From positions 985,001 through 1,049,000 of the forward strand of contig JAXHNP010000006.1 of the NCBI GenBank assembly GCA_034520365.1: a stretch of 64,000 nt of DNA, in the 5' to 3' direction. Under the pieces are notes generated by a model, which did no database searches, was not told where the DNA came from, and saw only the letters and a program-made list of their open reading frames with translations. Source of the stretch: Desulfobacterales bacterium. GTDB lineage: Bacteria > Desulfobacterota > Desulfobacteria > Desulfobacterales > Desulfosalsimonadaceae. A program made the position numbers and the translations under genes. Of the stretch, positions 25,554 through 34,950 are shown in pieces. The first letter of the stretch is position 1; each line of letters opens with the position of its first letter.

Positions 25554-26945
25554 ATGATCAAAAGTTTAAGGCATATCATCATAGGATTTATTGTCTTTTC
25601 GGCGTTGACATCCTATCTTTTTTCTTTGTTTTCTTCCGGGGCGAATGAACCGACGCGTGCCGCCGCTGTAGTTATTTTTGCATTAGGTTTCTGGGCTACA
25701 ACGGCATTGCCTGAATACTTAACAGCAATCATGTTTTTCCTGTTTGCCCTTGTATTAAAAATTGCCCCCCCGAACGTTGTCTTTTCAGGTTTTCACTCCA
25801 AAGCGTTGTGGCTTGTCTTCGGTGGATTGATTATAGGTGTTGCTGTAAATAATACTGGTTTAGGGCCACGTTTCGCCAGACGTATTTTGAGCTACATGTC
25901 TACTTCTTATCTTTTAAATATCAGTATTATTGTTTTTACAGCTATTCTTTTTTCCTTTTTCATGCCCTCTACGACAGGACGGGTGGTTTTACTGGTTCCA
26001 GTAGTAGCGGCTATATCCGATCGGCTTGGATTTAATGAGGGAAGCAAAGGGCGGAGCGGGATGGTCATGGCTGCCACATTAGCGTGCTTTGCTCCATCCT
26101 GCGCCATTTTGCCGGCAAATGTAGCCAATATGATATTGGCTGGAGCAGCTGAAAAGGTGTATAATATAGATTTTCGTTTTGTTGAGTATTTTAAATGGCA
26201 ATTTCCGATATTAGTAATGAAAGCAATTGCGATCATATTGCTCGCCAGGTTTTTATTCCCTGCTCGCATTGAGTTGGCAAGGAATTCTTGTAAAACCTTA
26301 AACATATCACCCATATCATTCAGTGGCAGCGAAAAACGTTTGGCTTTCATTTTGGCAGCGACCCTATTTTTATGGGCCACAGATACTTTACATGGCATAT
26401 CACCCGCATGGGTGGCCATGGCTGCCGGGGTCGCATGTTTTATACCGTTTTTTCAAATCTTGCCTGCTGAATCTTTCCGAAAAGAAATAAACTTTAGCCT
26501 GCTTTTTTATGTTGCCGGCGTTCTCGGTGTTGGCGCATTGGTAGATAGCAGCGGGCTGGGGCAAGCCATGGGAAATAAGCTTTTAACCTTCATTAAGTTT
26601 TATCCCGCATTAGATTTTTATAATTTTATATGTATCGTTATTGTTGAGATCGCGCTTAGTCTTGTGACAACAGTGCCGGGGCTGCCTGCTGTAATGACCC
26701 CCCTTGCCCAGGAAATTTCCAACGCAACAGGATTTCATCTGCAGACAGTTATTATGACACAAGTCATTGGATTTTCAACACTTATTTTTCCTTATCAGGT
26801 ACCTCCAATACTTGTCGGAATGAATTTGGGGGCTGTTCGGGGAGTTGATGGCGTAAAAATCACGGCATCTCTTGCGCTAGTAACTTTGATTTTTATTGTA
26901 CCAACATTATATTTATGGTGGCTATATTTGGGATTTTTTAGATGA
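25554..26945 (+). CDS. SLC13/DASS-type dicarboxylate transporter
   Basis: Inner-membrane carrier of 463 residues with about 11-12 transmembrane segments, resembling the divalent anion:Na+ symporter family (SLC13, CitT-like). Features: early helix pair with FALGFWATTALPEYLTAIMFF (in part), the hairpin region PSTTGRVVLLVPVV near 140, and CAILPANVANMIL, comparable with the SNT-type clamshell motifs. It probably imports a di- or tricarboxylate, the substrate of the adjacent hydratase (inference). It is the last gene of unit A before the regulator, 67 bases downstream. Confidence 0.82.
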   Translation: MIKSLRHIIIGFIVFSALTSYLFSLFSSGANEPTRAAAVVIFALGFWATTALPEYLTAIMFFLFALVLKIAPPNVVFSGFHSKALWLVFGGLIIGVAVNNTGLGPRFARRILSYMSTSYLLNISIIVFTAILFSFFMPSTTGRVVLLVPVVAAISDRLGFNEGSKGRSGMVMAATLACFAPSCAILPANVANMILAGAAEKVYNIDFRFVEYFKWQFPILVMKAIAIILLARFLFPARIELARNSCKTLNISPISFSGSEKRLAFILAATLFLWATDTLHGISPAWVAMAAGVACFIPFFQILPAESFRKEINFSLLFYVAGVLGVGALVDSSGLGQAMGNKLLTFIKFYPALDFYNFICIVIVEIALSLVTTVPGLPAVMTPLAQEISNATGFHLQTVIMTQVIGFSTLIFPYQVPPILVGMNLGAVRGVDGVKITASLALVTLIFIVPTLYLWWLYLGFFR

Positions 26946-27012
26946 ATTGCAATTGTATTTGTCAATGGTCTAAAAATTTTCCATTTGGTTAGATTTAAAA
27001 AGAGGGATTGAG

Positions 27013-29112
27013 ATGACGACAAATAATTATTTAACCTTTAATAATTCTGATAAAAATGATGACGCGCCGGGTATAGACAAGGATCGCACTATATTTGGAA
27101 ATGGAAATAGTAGCCTTTTTAAAGAGAATTTGAATTTTGAGCCTTACGATTTTCAGCCGGAAGTGTGCGAAGCATGGCATTCGTTTATTTATTCCGGAAG
27201 AATCGATCATGAAGCAATGCCCAAATATATTGTCGATTCGTGGCAGAGAAGCAAATGGCACAATGTTGATCCCTTTGATTTTAAGCCGGAACTATATCTG
27301 GATACAAAAAATTATAACAATATTTTAAAAAAAAATAAGGAGATTATAGATCTTGCCCAACCAATAATGGAGAACATTTATGGTTCATTAGAAAAAAGCC
27401 GGTATCTAGTTGTCCTTTACTGTGCAAATGGATATCATTTGCTCCGGTTAGGGCATAGGGCTGATCTGGATCGGTCAAGTGAATATTCTATTATAGAAGG
27501 TCTCTGTTTTGAAGAACATTGTGTCGGCACATGCGGTTTTTCTCTGGTTAAGCATCATTTAAAACCCATATTTATCTGCGGTTGTCAGCATTATTCCAGA
27601 TTGTTGCATTATGTTACAGGTTCATATGCGCCGATTCTCCACCCTCGAACGAAAAACTTATTAGGCGTGTTAGGCGTTTCAGGTGCCAAAACAATGCCAA
27701 ACCCGCATACGCTTTCTATAGTGATTGCAGCCACAACAGCCATAGAAAATATGTTGAATCTTCAAAATACGAAAAATAAGCTTTTTGTATACAACAAATC
27801 TCTTCAGGTAGCTATAAATGCGGTTCAAGACGGATTTTTAATCATTGATAGTCAGGGACATGTATTTGACTATAATAAGGCGTTAAAAAGTATTTGCTGT
27901 ATCAGTAAAGATATTCACGGTTTGCATATATCTACTTTACCCCAGTTTAGTGCTATTTGCGACGAGGCGCTTGAGTGCTTAACGGAAAAAAAAGACAAGG
28001 AGGTAAAAGCTGACTGTTCGATTGAAAATAATATGTATATGGTTCATTTAACCCCCTTAAAGCAAAAGGAGCACATGCAAGGGGTGATGCTGCAATTCAA
28101 AAATATCCGGGAAATAGCCCGGACGTATCAGAAAATTGCCGGATACCACACCAAGTTTACGATTTCTTCTATTTGTGGTTCAAGCGAGCATATGAAACAG
28201 GTCAAAAAAGATATTTGTATTGCCGCCAAATCAGAGGCTTGTGTGGTCATCGAAGGAGAAAGTGGTACCGGGAAAGAAGTTGTTGCCCAGGCAATTCATA
28301 ATGAAAGTCAAAGGCGGAATGGACCTTTTGTGGCTGTTAATTGTGCAGCTGTCCCCCATGAATTACTTGAATCGACACTTTTCGGTCATGAAAAGGGAGC
28401 GTTTACAGGTGCACACTCTTCGCATATAGGCAAATTTGAACTTGCTGACTCCGGCACGCTTTTTTTGGATGAAATTGGTGAAATGAGTCCCGCTATGCAA
28501 GCAAAGCTTTTGAGAGCCATAGAGGAAAAACAAATCGAAAGGGTCGGCGGGAAAAAACAAATACCAATAGATATCAGAATATTATCTGCAACCAATCGTG
28601 ACTTATATGTTTTAAGTGAACAGAATTTATTCCGGAAAGATTTGTATTATCGAATGAATGTTTTTTGCATTGCATTGCCACCATTACGAGAAAGAAGAAA
28701 AGACATTAATGAGTTAATCCAATATTTTGTTTGCCAACTCGCTGAATCTATAGCCATATCCCAGCCTGGTATTTCAGATGAGTTTGTTAATTTGCTTTTA
28801 ACTCGAGACTTTCCAGGCAACATTCGTGAATTAAAAAATGTCATTCACAGCGCCATGATAAAACTCGAGGGTGGAAATATCCTGTTACCTGAACATCTGG
28901 GTGAAAATAAACGGCGCATCATTAAAAATGATGCCCATTTAACTACAGTTAATCAAGATCAAGGTCTCATGCCTGAAAATACGATTGAAGAGATCCAAGT
29001 CCGAACCATTCTCGATACTTTGAGCAGGTGTTCAGGCAACAAATCAAAAGCTGCTAAGCTTTTGGGGATAAGCCGGGCGACACTCTATCGAAAGTTGGAC
29101 AAAGTAAAATAA
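27013..29112 (+). CDS. Sigma54-dependent transcriptional activator, AcoR-like
   Basis: A 699-residue enhancer-binding protein. The N-terminal 270 residues resemble the AcoR-type GAF sensor ([18 protein letters not shown] near 72-90). A PAS domain follows ([19 protein letters not shown], about 274-292). The AAA+ domain has Walker A GESGTGKE (about 415-422), the sigma54-contacting loop in EKGAFTGAH (about 458-466), and Walker [11 protein letters not shown]. The C-terminal Fis-type HTH is [20 protein letters not shown]. It can open sigma54 promoters and is the natural activator of the three GG-N10-GC promoters in the island (inference). The ligand is presumably the substrate or an intermediate. 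Confidence 0.93.
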   Translation: MTTNNYLTFNNSDKNDDAPGIDKDRTIFGNGNSSLFKENLNFEPYDFQPEVCEAWHSFIYSGRIDHEAMPKYIVDSWQRSKWHNVDPFDFKPELYLDTKNYNNILKKNKEIIDLAQPIMENIYGSLEKSRYLVVLYCANGYHLLRLGHRADLDRSSEYSIIEGLCFEEHCVGTCGFSLVKHHLKPIFICGCQHYSRLLHYVTGSYAPILHPRTKNLLGVLGVSGAKTMPNPHTLSIVIAATTAIENMLNLQNTKNKLFVYNKSLQVAINAVQDGFLIIDSQGHVFDYNKALKSICCISKDIHGLHISTLPQFSAICDEALECLTEKKDKEVKADCSIENNMYMVHLTPLKQKEHMQGVMLQFKNIREIARTYQKIAGYHTKFTISSICGSSEHMKQVKKDICIAAKSEACVVIEGESGTGKEVVAQAIHNESQRRNGPFVAVNCAAVPHELLESTLFGHEKGAFTGAHSSHIGKFELADSGTLFLDEIGEMSPAMQAKLLRAIEEKQIERVGGKKQIPIDIRILSATNRDLYVLSEQNLFRKDLYYRMNVFCIALPPLRERRKDINELIQYFVCQLAESIAISQPGISDEFVNLLLTRDFPGNIRELKNVIHSAMIKLEGGNILLPEHLGENKRRIIKNDAHLTTVNQDQGLMPENTIEEIQVRTILDTLSRCSGNKSKAAKLLGISRATLYRKLDKVK

Positions 29113-29474
29113 ATTTTTCTTCAGCCCACTTATTTCTTCTTTTTAGCCTCCTTTTTATTAAATATCTTTTGCAGTTATGTATACTGCAAAATTTTTTCAA
29201 TTTCTCTACAAGTTTTTGCAACGCACAGTTTGTATCAAGTTGAGACAAAGCAATGGCTGTCTGTCTTTTTTTGATACACCTTGAGGTCGGTAAGCTAAAC
29301 AATTTCCAATTTTGGGGTTTGAACCTATCAAATAAATCGTCATCTCATCATTACTCCGACATCCTGCCCTTTCTTAAGTTATGTATTATATCAACAAATT
29401 GTAGGCATAGTGTTTAAGGCTATAGCAAATTGAATCTCAGAGGGGTTTAGCGTTTTTAACTTTTGAGATTGAAT

Positions 29475-29490
29475 TGGTATAATATATGCA
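29475..29490 (+). promoter_or_regulatory. Sigma54-type promoter of island unit B
   Basis: TTGGTATAATATATGCA with GG at 29476-29477 and GC at 29488-29489 (N10). The start would be near 29501, 62 bases before the ATG at 29563. The rest of the 450-base spacer 29113-29562 is AT-rich and shows no gene; it presumably holds activator sites. Confidence 0.55.
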
Positions 29491-29562
29491 AGGATTTTTA
29501 TTACTGTTACCTTTTATCTCTATCCTCGGGCCCGAAACCCTTCAAACAAATAGGTGATAAGT

Positions 29563-31554
29563 ATGAGTTTGTTTCACCACCTCTTCGCTCCCATAAAAAT
29601 TGGCAATGCCTATATCGAAAATCGTGTTGCCATGGCACCGATGGCGACTTTGGGGTACGGCAATGAAAATGGCGGTCTAAGCCAGAGAGCAATTGAATAT
29701 TATCTTGAAAGAGCGCGTGGTGGGGTTGGTTTGATCATTAGCGGCACTTTCAAAGTAGAAAATGCAATTGACCCCCTCACTGAAAATGTCCCCCTTATAT
29801 CCCCATCTTTAATACCCGCATTAACCGAGTTGGCCGAAGCAGTTCATGCATTCGGAACCAAGCTTTTTATCCAATTAAGCGCTGGTTTTGGCCGGGTGGC
29901 TAGCCCTTTAATGCTGCTTGGCCAACCCGTATCAGCTTCTACAATTCCTAATTTTTGGGATCCTAATATAAAATGCAATGAGTTAAGCGTCGATGATATC
30001 CAAGCCATAGTTGAAAGTTTTGGTAATGCGGCTGAAATCGTCGCTCTTTGCGGTGTCGATGGCATAGAACTTCACGGCCATGAAGGCTATCTCTTTGATC
30101 AATTTATGACAAATTTATGGAATAAAAGGAGCGATCAATACGGGGGAAGTCTTGAAAATAGGTTGAGATTTCCGCTTCAAGTGCTTCAAAAAATAAAAAA
30201 ACGACTAAGCCCTGATTTTCCGGTACAATACCGGTATGGCCTCAAGCACTATGTCAAAGCAATTCATCACGGGGCAGTTTCCGGCGAACAATTTGAGGAA
30301 GCAGGCAGGGATACGAATGAGGGCATAGAAATAGGGAAAAAATTAGAGAAGGCTGGCTTCGATGCCCTGCACGTAGATGCTGGTTGTTATGATAGTTGGT
30401 ATTGGGCGCACCCACCCAACTTCATGGGGCATGGGTGTCTAGCTGATCTTATCGCTAAAGTAAAAAGAGAAGTTAATATACCTGTAATCGGTGTTGGCAG
30501 GCTAGATGACCCGTTTACTGCGAACAGGGTGGTTGGTGAAGGCAAGATGGACTTGGCCGCCATTGGTAGAGGTTTATTGGCAGATCCTCACTGGGTAAAA
30601 AAAATTAGAAAAGACCAAGCGGAAAGCATTAGACCGTGTATTGCCTGCCATGAGGGTTGCTTAAATCGAATCTTTGAGGGAAAGCCGCTTTCCTGTTCAT
30701 TGAACCCGACAGTCGGACGCGAAAGGAGATATGCGGCTGAACCGGTCATAAATGCTCTAAATACTGTTGTTGTTGGGGGTGGTATCGGCGGGTTAGAGGC
30801 GGCTAGGGTTTTGGGGCTGCGGGGACATCATGTAAAGCTTTTTGAAAAACGGAATGATTTGGGCGGTCATGTTATTGCCGGCTCGGTGCCGGAATTCAAA
30901 AGAGATTTAAGAAGACTGCTCCAATGGTATGAACGGCAACTTAAAGAGGAGGGGGTCGAGGTTGTTGTGGGTAAAGCGGTGAATGAAGATTTACTAAACC
31001 GACAGAATGCAGATTTAGTAATATTTGCTACCGGATCTTATCCTGTCGCTCCTAAAATTCAGGGTTTATCAAATGAAAACTCGATGTTTGTTTCTGACCT
31101 TTTGATGAAAAGCGACACATTGGAGGGGGACGTTGTCACGATAATCGGCGGTGGGCACTCGGGCTGCGAGGCCGCACTGCATATGGCCCCAAAAAAGCGA
31201 AAAGTTAGAATAGTAGAAATGCTTCCTGAGCTCATGATGGCTGGCATGACAGTCCCTTATGTAAATAAAAAAATGCTTTTGGACCTACTTGATTATTATG
31301 AAGTGGAGGTGTTGACGAGTTCATGTGTAGTAGAAATCTCAAATGCCGCCCTCACAATAACTGATAAAGACAATAAAGATAGGCGTTTTAACAGTGATAT
31401 TGTGGCCTATGCGACGGGAATGGCGCCAGATCGCAGGCTTTACGATAAATTTAAGGATAACATTCCAGGAAGTTATCTGGTTGGCGATGCACGAGAGCCA
31501 CGAAACATACAAGCCGCGATATGGGAAGCTTATGAAGTGGGGCGCACCGTCTAA
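29563..31554 (+). CDS. Old Yellow Enzyme-type Fe-S flavoenzyme 1 (enoate/2,4-dienoyl-CoA reductase-like)
   Basis: A 663-residue three-cofactor ene-reductase: FMN TIM barrel (residues 1 to about 360), [4Fe-4S] motif CIACHEGC...C (C-x2-C-x3-C-x11-C, about residues 364-382), and a C-terminal FAD/NAD(P)-binding half (VVGGGIGGLEAARVLG near 404; second Rossmann VTIIGGGHSGCEAALHM). It reduces activated C=C bonds. The active-site stretch is IELHGHEGYLFDQFMTNLWN, as in enoate reductase/BaiCD-like members. An insertion after PVQYRYG (about residues 222-250) carries the SGEQFEEAGRDTNEG segment. The ATG at 29563 has AGGTGA upstream. It heads unit B; ring or side-chain alkene reduction is its likely role. 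Confidence 0.88.
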   Translation: MSLFHHLFAPIKIGNAYIENRVAMAPMATLGYGNENGGLSQRAIEYYLERARGGVGLIISGTFKVENAIDPLTENVPLISPSLIPALTELAEAVHAFGTKLFIQLSAGFGRVASPLMLLGQPVSASTIPNFWDPNIKCNELSVDDIQAIVESFGNAAEIVALCGVDGIELHGHEGYLFDQFMTNLWNKRSDQYGGSLENRLRFPLQVLQKIKKRLSPDFPVQYRYGLKHYVKAIHHGAVSGEQFEEAGRDTNEGIEIGKKLEKAGFDALHVDAGCYDSWYWAHPPNFMGHGCLADLIAKVKREVNIPVIGVGRLDDPFTANRVVGEGKMDLAAIGRGLLADPHWVKKIRKDQAESIRPCIACHEGCLNRIFEGKPLSCSLNPTVGRERRYAAEPVINALNTVVVGGGIGGLEAARVLGLRGHHVKLFEKRNDLGGHVIAGSVPEFKRDLRRLLQWYERQLKEEGVEVVVGKAVNEDLLNRQNADLVIFATGSYPVAPKIQGLSNENSMFVSDLLMKSDTLEGDVVTIIGGGHSGCEAALHMAPKKRKVRIVEMLPELMMAGMTVPYVNKKMLLDLLDYYEVEVLTSSCVVEISNAALTITDKDNKDRRFNSDIVAYATGMAPDRRLYDKFKDNIPGSYLVGDAREPRNIQAAIWEAYEVGRTV

Positions 31555-31591
31555 ATCGAATGCCGAAAAAGGGCAGAGGATCAGTTGATTA

Positions 31592-33547
31592 ATGATACTT
31601 TTTCAACCTTTTAACATCGGTGGTATGGAATTAAAAAACAGATATGTTATGGCACCGATGTCTCTAAACTTATGTAAGAACGGTTATGTAACTGATGAAA
31701 TGATTCGTTTTTTCGAAGAACGGGCAAAAGGTGGCGTCGGTCTTATCGTGATAGGGGATGGCATCGTCGACGTTCCAATAGGTAATAATGTCAAGGAGAG
31801 TTTGGCGATTGATGAGGACAAATATATTGATGGACTCAAAAAATTGACGGATGCAGTACACGCGCATGGATGTAAGATTGCCATGCAATTGTCTCATGGG
31901 GGGCGCCGAGCCGGCAGGGTCTCCCGGCAAGGGTACTTAGATGTAACAAGGGGACAAATTCCAGTTGCCCCTTCACCGCTGGCCCATCCGGTTACCGGTC
32001 AGGTTGTTCCAAGAGAACTGACGAAAGCTGAAATACATGAGATTGTGGAAGCATTTGCCCAGGCATCTATGCGTTCAGTTGAAGCCGGATTTGATTCAAT
32101 CGGCCTGCATTGCGCGCATATGTATCTTTGTGGTGAATTCCTTTCTCCATGGGCGAATATCCGAAATGATGAATATGGGAAGGATTTCGAGGGAAGGCTT
32201 AAGTTTGTACTTGAAATCATAAGCGGCATTAAAAATTACCTGGGATCGAAAATCCCTTTAATGGTCAGGATTAACGGCGAGGAGCCCGAGGGGGGGAATT
32301 CGTTAGATGACATCCGGGGCATTGCCTCTCGCATGGAAGCCGAAGGGGTTGATGCGCTGCATGTTTCTGTGGGCTTTGGCGCACCAACAAAAACCGAAGG
32401 CCTTATCCCGTCGGTTACGCCAATGAGATCAGAGTCCGGCGTTATCCTGCATTTGGCAGAAAATGTCAAAAAAGCTGTATCAATTCCGGTTATAGCCGTA
32501 AATAAGCTGGGTGATATTAATGTAGCTGAAAGGGCTCTTAAAGAAAAACGGGCTGATATGATTGCTTTAGGCCGGCCGTTGATAGCTGATCCCTATTTAC
32601 CGCAAAAAGCCAAAAATGGAAATTATGATGATATAAGGCCATGTATCTATTGCAGCCAGGGGTGTATCGGAAATGTCCTGGAAAAAGATGCAGCAGTGGT
32701 ATGCAGTATTAACCCGTGGGCCGGCAGAGAAAACGAAAATTTAGAGAAGGTATCCAGGTCCAAAAAAATTTTGGTTTTAGGGGGTGGACCTTCAGGGCTA
32801 AAAGCCGCATTAACGGCTTCAGAAAGAGGCCATGCGGTATTTATAGTTGACAAGGCAGCAGAACTCGGCGGACAGCTTAAGATTGCCGGAATACCACCTG
32901 GAAAAAGTGATATTAAACCTTATTGGAAATATTTGGTCCAATCTGTCAGAAAGTCCGGAATACATGTTGTGCTTAACCAGGAGTTAACAGAGGGATGGTT
33001 AGAGAAACACAAACCGGATGTTGCAATTATAGCCACAGGGAGTAGCCAGAAAACTTTAAATCTGCCGGGTGCGGATTTGAACCATGTCATGCGAGCAACA
33101 GATATTTTAAAAGAAAAAGAGGTCGCCGGCAATAGAATTGTTGTTTTAGGAGGGGGGCAGATTGGCTGTGAAGTGGCAGAATATTTGTCCCATATGGGCA
33201 AAAGAGTAACGATTGTTGAAGTTCAAAACGATGTAGCGCTTGGACTCAACAAAATAAATCGCCTGTCTCTGCTCATGTCATTAGAGCGCCTCGGCGTAAA
33301 GATTATGGCAAAAACTCAGGCGGAATCGATCACAGAAAATGGATTATGGGTAGATTATTTTGGCGATAAATTTTTGATTGAGGCTGATACGCTTGTGGTT
33401 GCGATCGGATCAGAACCCAATGTCGAAAAGATTGAAAACCTGATTGGTAAATATGTGCCGGAAGTCTATCATATTGGAGACTGTAAGAGCCCCGGGGGGA
33501 TACTGGAGGCTGTGCGTGATGGTTTTCAGGTAGGGGCTTGCGTTTAA
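31592..33547 (+). CDS. Old Yellow Enzyme-type Fe-S flavoenzyme 2
   Basis: A 651-residue paralogue with the same FMN barrel - [4Fe-4S] (CIYCSQGC...C, C-x2-C-x3-C-x11-C, about residues 352-370) - FAD/NAD layout (LVLGGGPSGLKAALTASERG near 393; VVLGGGQIGCEVAEYLSHMG near 518). The active-site segment is different from copy 1: IGLHCAHMYLCGEFLSPWAN in place of HGHEGYL, and QLSHGGRRAG is retained in the barrel. The two enzymes therefore probably act on different double bonds or in opposite steps rather than being redundant. It lies 37 bases after copy 1 in the same operon. Confidence 0.88.
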   Translation: MILFQPFNIGGMELKNRYVMAPMSLNLCKNGYVTDEMIRFFEERAKGGVGLIVIGDGIVDVPIGNNVKESLAIDEDKYIDGLKKLTDAVHAHGCKIAMQLSHGGRRAGRVSRQGYLDVTRGQIPVAPSPLAHPVTGQVVPRELTKAEIHEIVEAFAQASMRSVEAGFDSIGLHCAHMYLCGEFLSPWANIRNDEYGKDFEGRLKFVLEIISGIKNYLGSKIPLMVRINGEEPEGGNSLDDIRGIASRMEAEGVDALHVSVGFGAPTKTEGLIPSVTPMRSESGVILHLAENVKKAVSIPVIAVNKLGDINVAERALKEKRADMIALGRPLIADPYLPQKAKNGNYDDIRPCIYCSQGCIGNVLEKDAAVVCSINPWAGRENENLEKVSRSKKILVLGGGPSGLKAALTASERGHAVFIVDKAAELGGQLKIAGIPPGKSDIKPYWKYLVQSVRKSGIHVVLNQELTEGWLEKHKPDVAIIATGSSQKTLNLPGADLNHVMRATDILKEKEVAGNRIVVLGGGQIGCEVAEYLSHMGKRVTIVEVQNDVALGLNKINRLSLLMSLERLGVKIMAKTQAESITENGLWVDYFGDKFLIEADTLVVAIGSEPNVEKIENLIGKYVPEVYHIGDCKSPGGILEAVRDGFQVGACV

Positions 33548-33578
33548 TTAATTATAATCAAGGTCGGGCGGAAACACT

Positions 33579-34453
33579 ATGCCAAAGATTGAACAGCGCA
33601 GAGCTTGTTTGAGAAATTTATTGGATTCTGGCGAAGTTATAGTGGCACCAGGTGCCTATGATGCTTTGACTGCCAAGCTGATTGAGCAGATCGGGTTTCA
33701 AGCTGCTTACGTTACCGGTGCTGGTGTAGCAGTAACGAAATTAGGGGTGCCGGATATAGGCTTGGTTGCTATGACGGAGCAGTTGGAAACCGCTAAAAAT
33801 ATTGTTAACTCCACTCAAATACCAATTATATGTGATATCGATACAGGGTACGGGAATGCTTTGAATTTAATGCGAACTGTTCGGGAGTTCGAACGTATCG
33901 GAGTTTCAGCTGTTCAAGTCGAAGACCAGCTGACGCCTAAGCGTTGCGGTCACATTGATGGAAAACAGGTAGTGAGTCAGGATGAAATGTTAAGAAAAAT
34001 CGAAGCCTTTAAAAAAGCCAGAACCTCGAAAGACCTTTTTTAATTGCCCGCACAGATGCACTTGCCGTGTATAGTTTCAATGATGCGATCAGGCGGGCCG
34101 AAGCCTATGCGGAGGCAGGTGCAGATGCAATTTTTATTGAAGCTCCGAGCAGCATTGAAGAAATAGAAAAAATACCCAAACTGCTTCCTGGTATTCACCT
34201 CGTTATTAATATGGTTGAAGGGAGCGAGAAAACTCCACTTTTAGACTTAAATGATATAAAATCAATGGGTTATAGTTTGATTCTTTATCCGATAAGTATG
34301 CTTTTAGCCTCTATCAAATGGATGAAGTTCGTGCTTAAAACCCTTAAACAGGATGGTAGTACGAAGCTGGCGGAAGAATATATGAGCTCTTTTTCTGAAA
34401 TGTTTCAGACCGTGGATTTGCAGTATTATCGGAATCTGGAAAAAAACTTTTGA
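33579..34453 (+). pseudogene. Isocitrate-lyase/PEP-mutase family lyase, interrupted by a one-base frameshift
   Basis: Two adjacent frames together give one protein of about 291 residues. The first frame (33579-34043) holds the start, APGAYDALTAKLIEQIGF, metal-site DIDTGYGN, VEDQ, and the catalytic loop KRCGH, ending KDLF-stop. The second frame (to 34453) resumes with LIARTDALAVYSFNDAI, the usual next strand. The break falls on six T bases at 34036-34041; a seventh T would restore one frame. KRCGH indicates a C-C lyase (2-methylisocitrate, 2,3-dimethylmalate or related lyase) rather than PEP mutase. It may be a sequencing error, a true mutation, or slippage on T6. A functional gene is likely if the error is technical. 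Confidence 0.85.
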
Positions 34454-34562
34454 TCAAATCTTCAAAAAATATGGCTAAAGGTGTTGATAAGCTAAGGTTC
34501 TTAATACTTACCATAAAGAAACTTTTTGAAAATCACCTAAACGAAAAGAATGGAGGGTAACT

Positions 34563-34586
34563 ATGAGAAAAAGCAGAAGCAGGTGA
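34563..34586 (+). other. Seven-codon leader ORF with strong ribosome site
   Basis: ATG at 34563 encodes MRKSRSR-stop and is preceded by GGAGGGTAACT at ideal spacing. It may be a gene relic: the sequence after it has short reading frames but no protein I recognise. It lies upstream of, not within, the transcript predicted from the promoter at 34824. The rest of 34454-34820 shows no confident gene; a 63-codon frame at 34613 has a CPNC pair but no other support. Confidence 0.3.
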
Positions 34587-34823
34587 AGGCATAGAATTAA
34601 AGGGGAAAATAATTGTGCGTTGATCTCTGCCCAAATTGTAAATTTAAAATTTATAATGTGTTTATTTTTGAAACAATTGTCATTCTTTTGCAACAGGTTG
34701 TTTCAAAATTAAACAAATCAAGTTTTGGTCGAATCATTATTAAGAAATTTCACTTAAACCGTTTAAGCATTACCCGATGCATTAGAAAGAGTTATAGGAT
34801 TTAATTGTCGGTTTTGTTTATTT

Positions 34824-34839
34824 TGGAATAATCATTGCA
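34824..34839 (+). promoter_or_regulatory. Sigma54-type promoter of island unit C
   Basis: TTGGAATAATCATTGCA: GG at 34825-34826, GC at 34837-34838, with a perfect TTGCA -12 box. The start would be near 34850, about 100 bases before the amidohydrolase. A perfect inverted repeat CTTAAA-CCG-TTTAAG at 34753-34767, roughly 60-70 bases upstream of the -24 box, is a candidate activator site. Confidence 0.6.
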
Positions 34840-34950
34840 ATGAAATAAACAGCGTTTTTTAGTGAGTTCAGTATTCTTAACTATGATTTAATTTTTTATC
34901 CATTAATAGCGTAATCCCAATTCAAGCAACTTATTTAAAGGAGGAGTGAC

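Noticed and set aside
34036-34041. Programmed -1 frameshifting at T6 as a firm claim
   Set aside because: No downstream pseudoknot or stem recognised; a homopolymer indel explains it more simply.
34613-34804. 63-codon frame with CPNC pair in the spacer before unit C
   Set aside because: TTG start, no ribosome site, basic/AT-rich composition typical of non-coding sequence.
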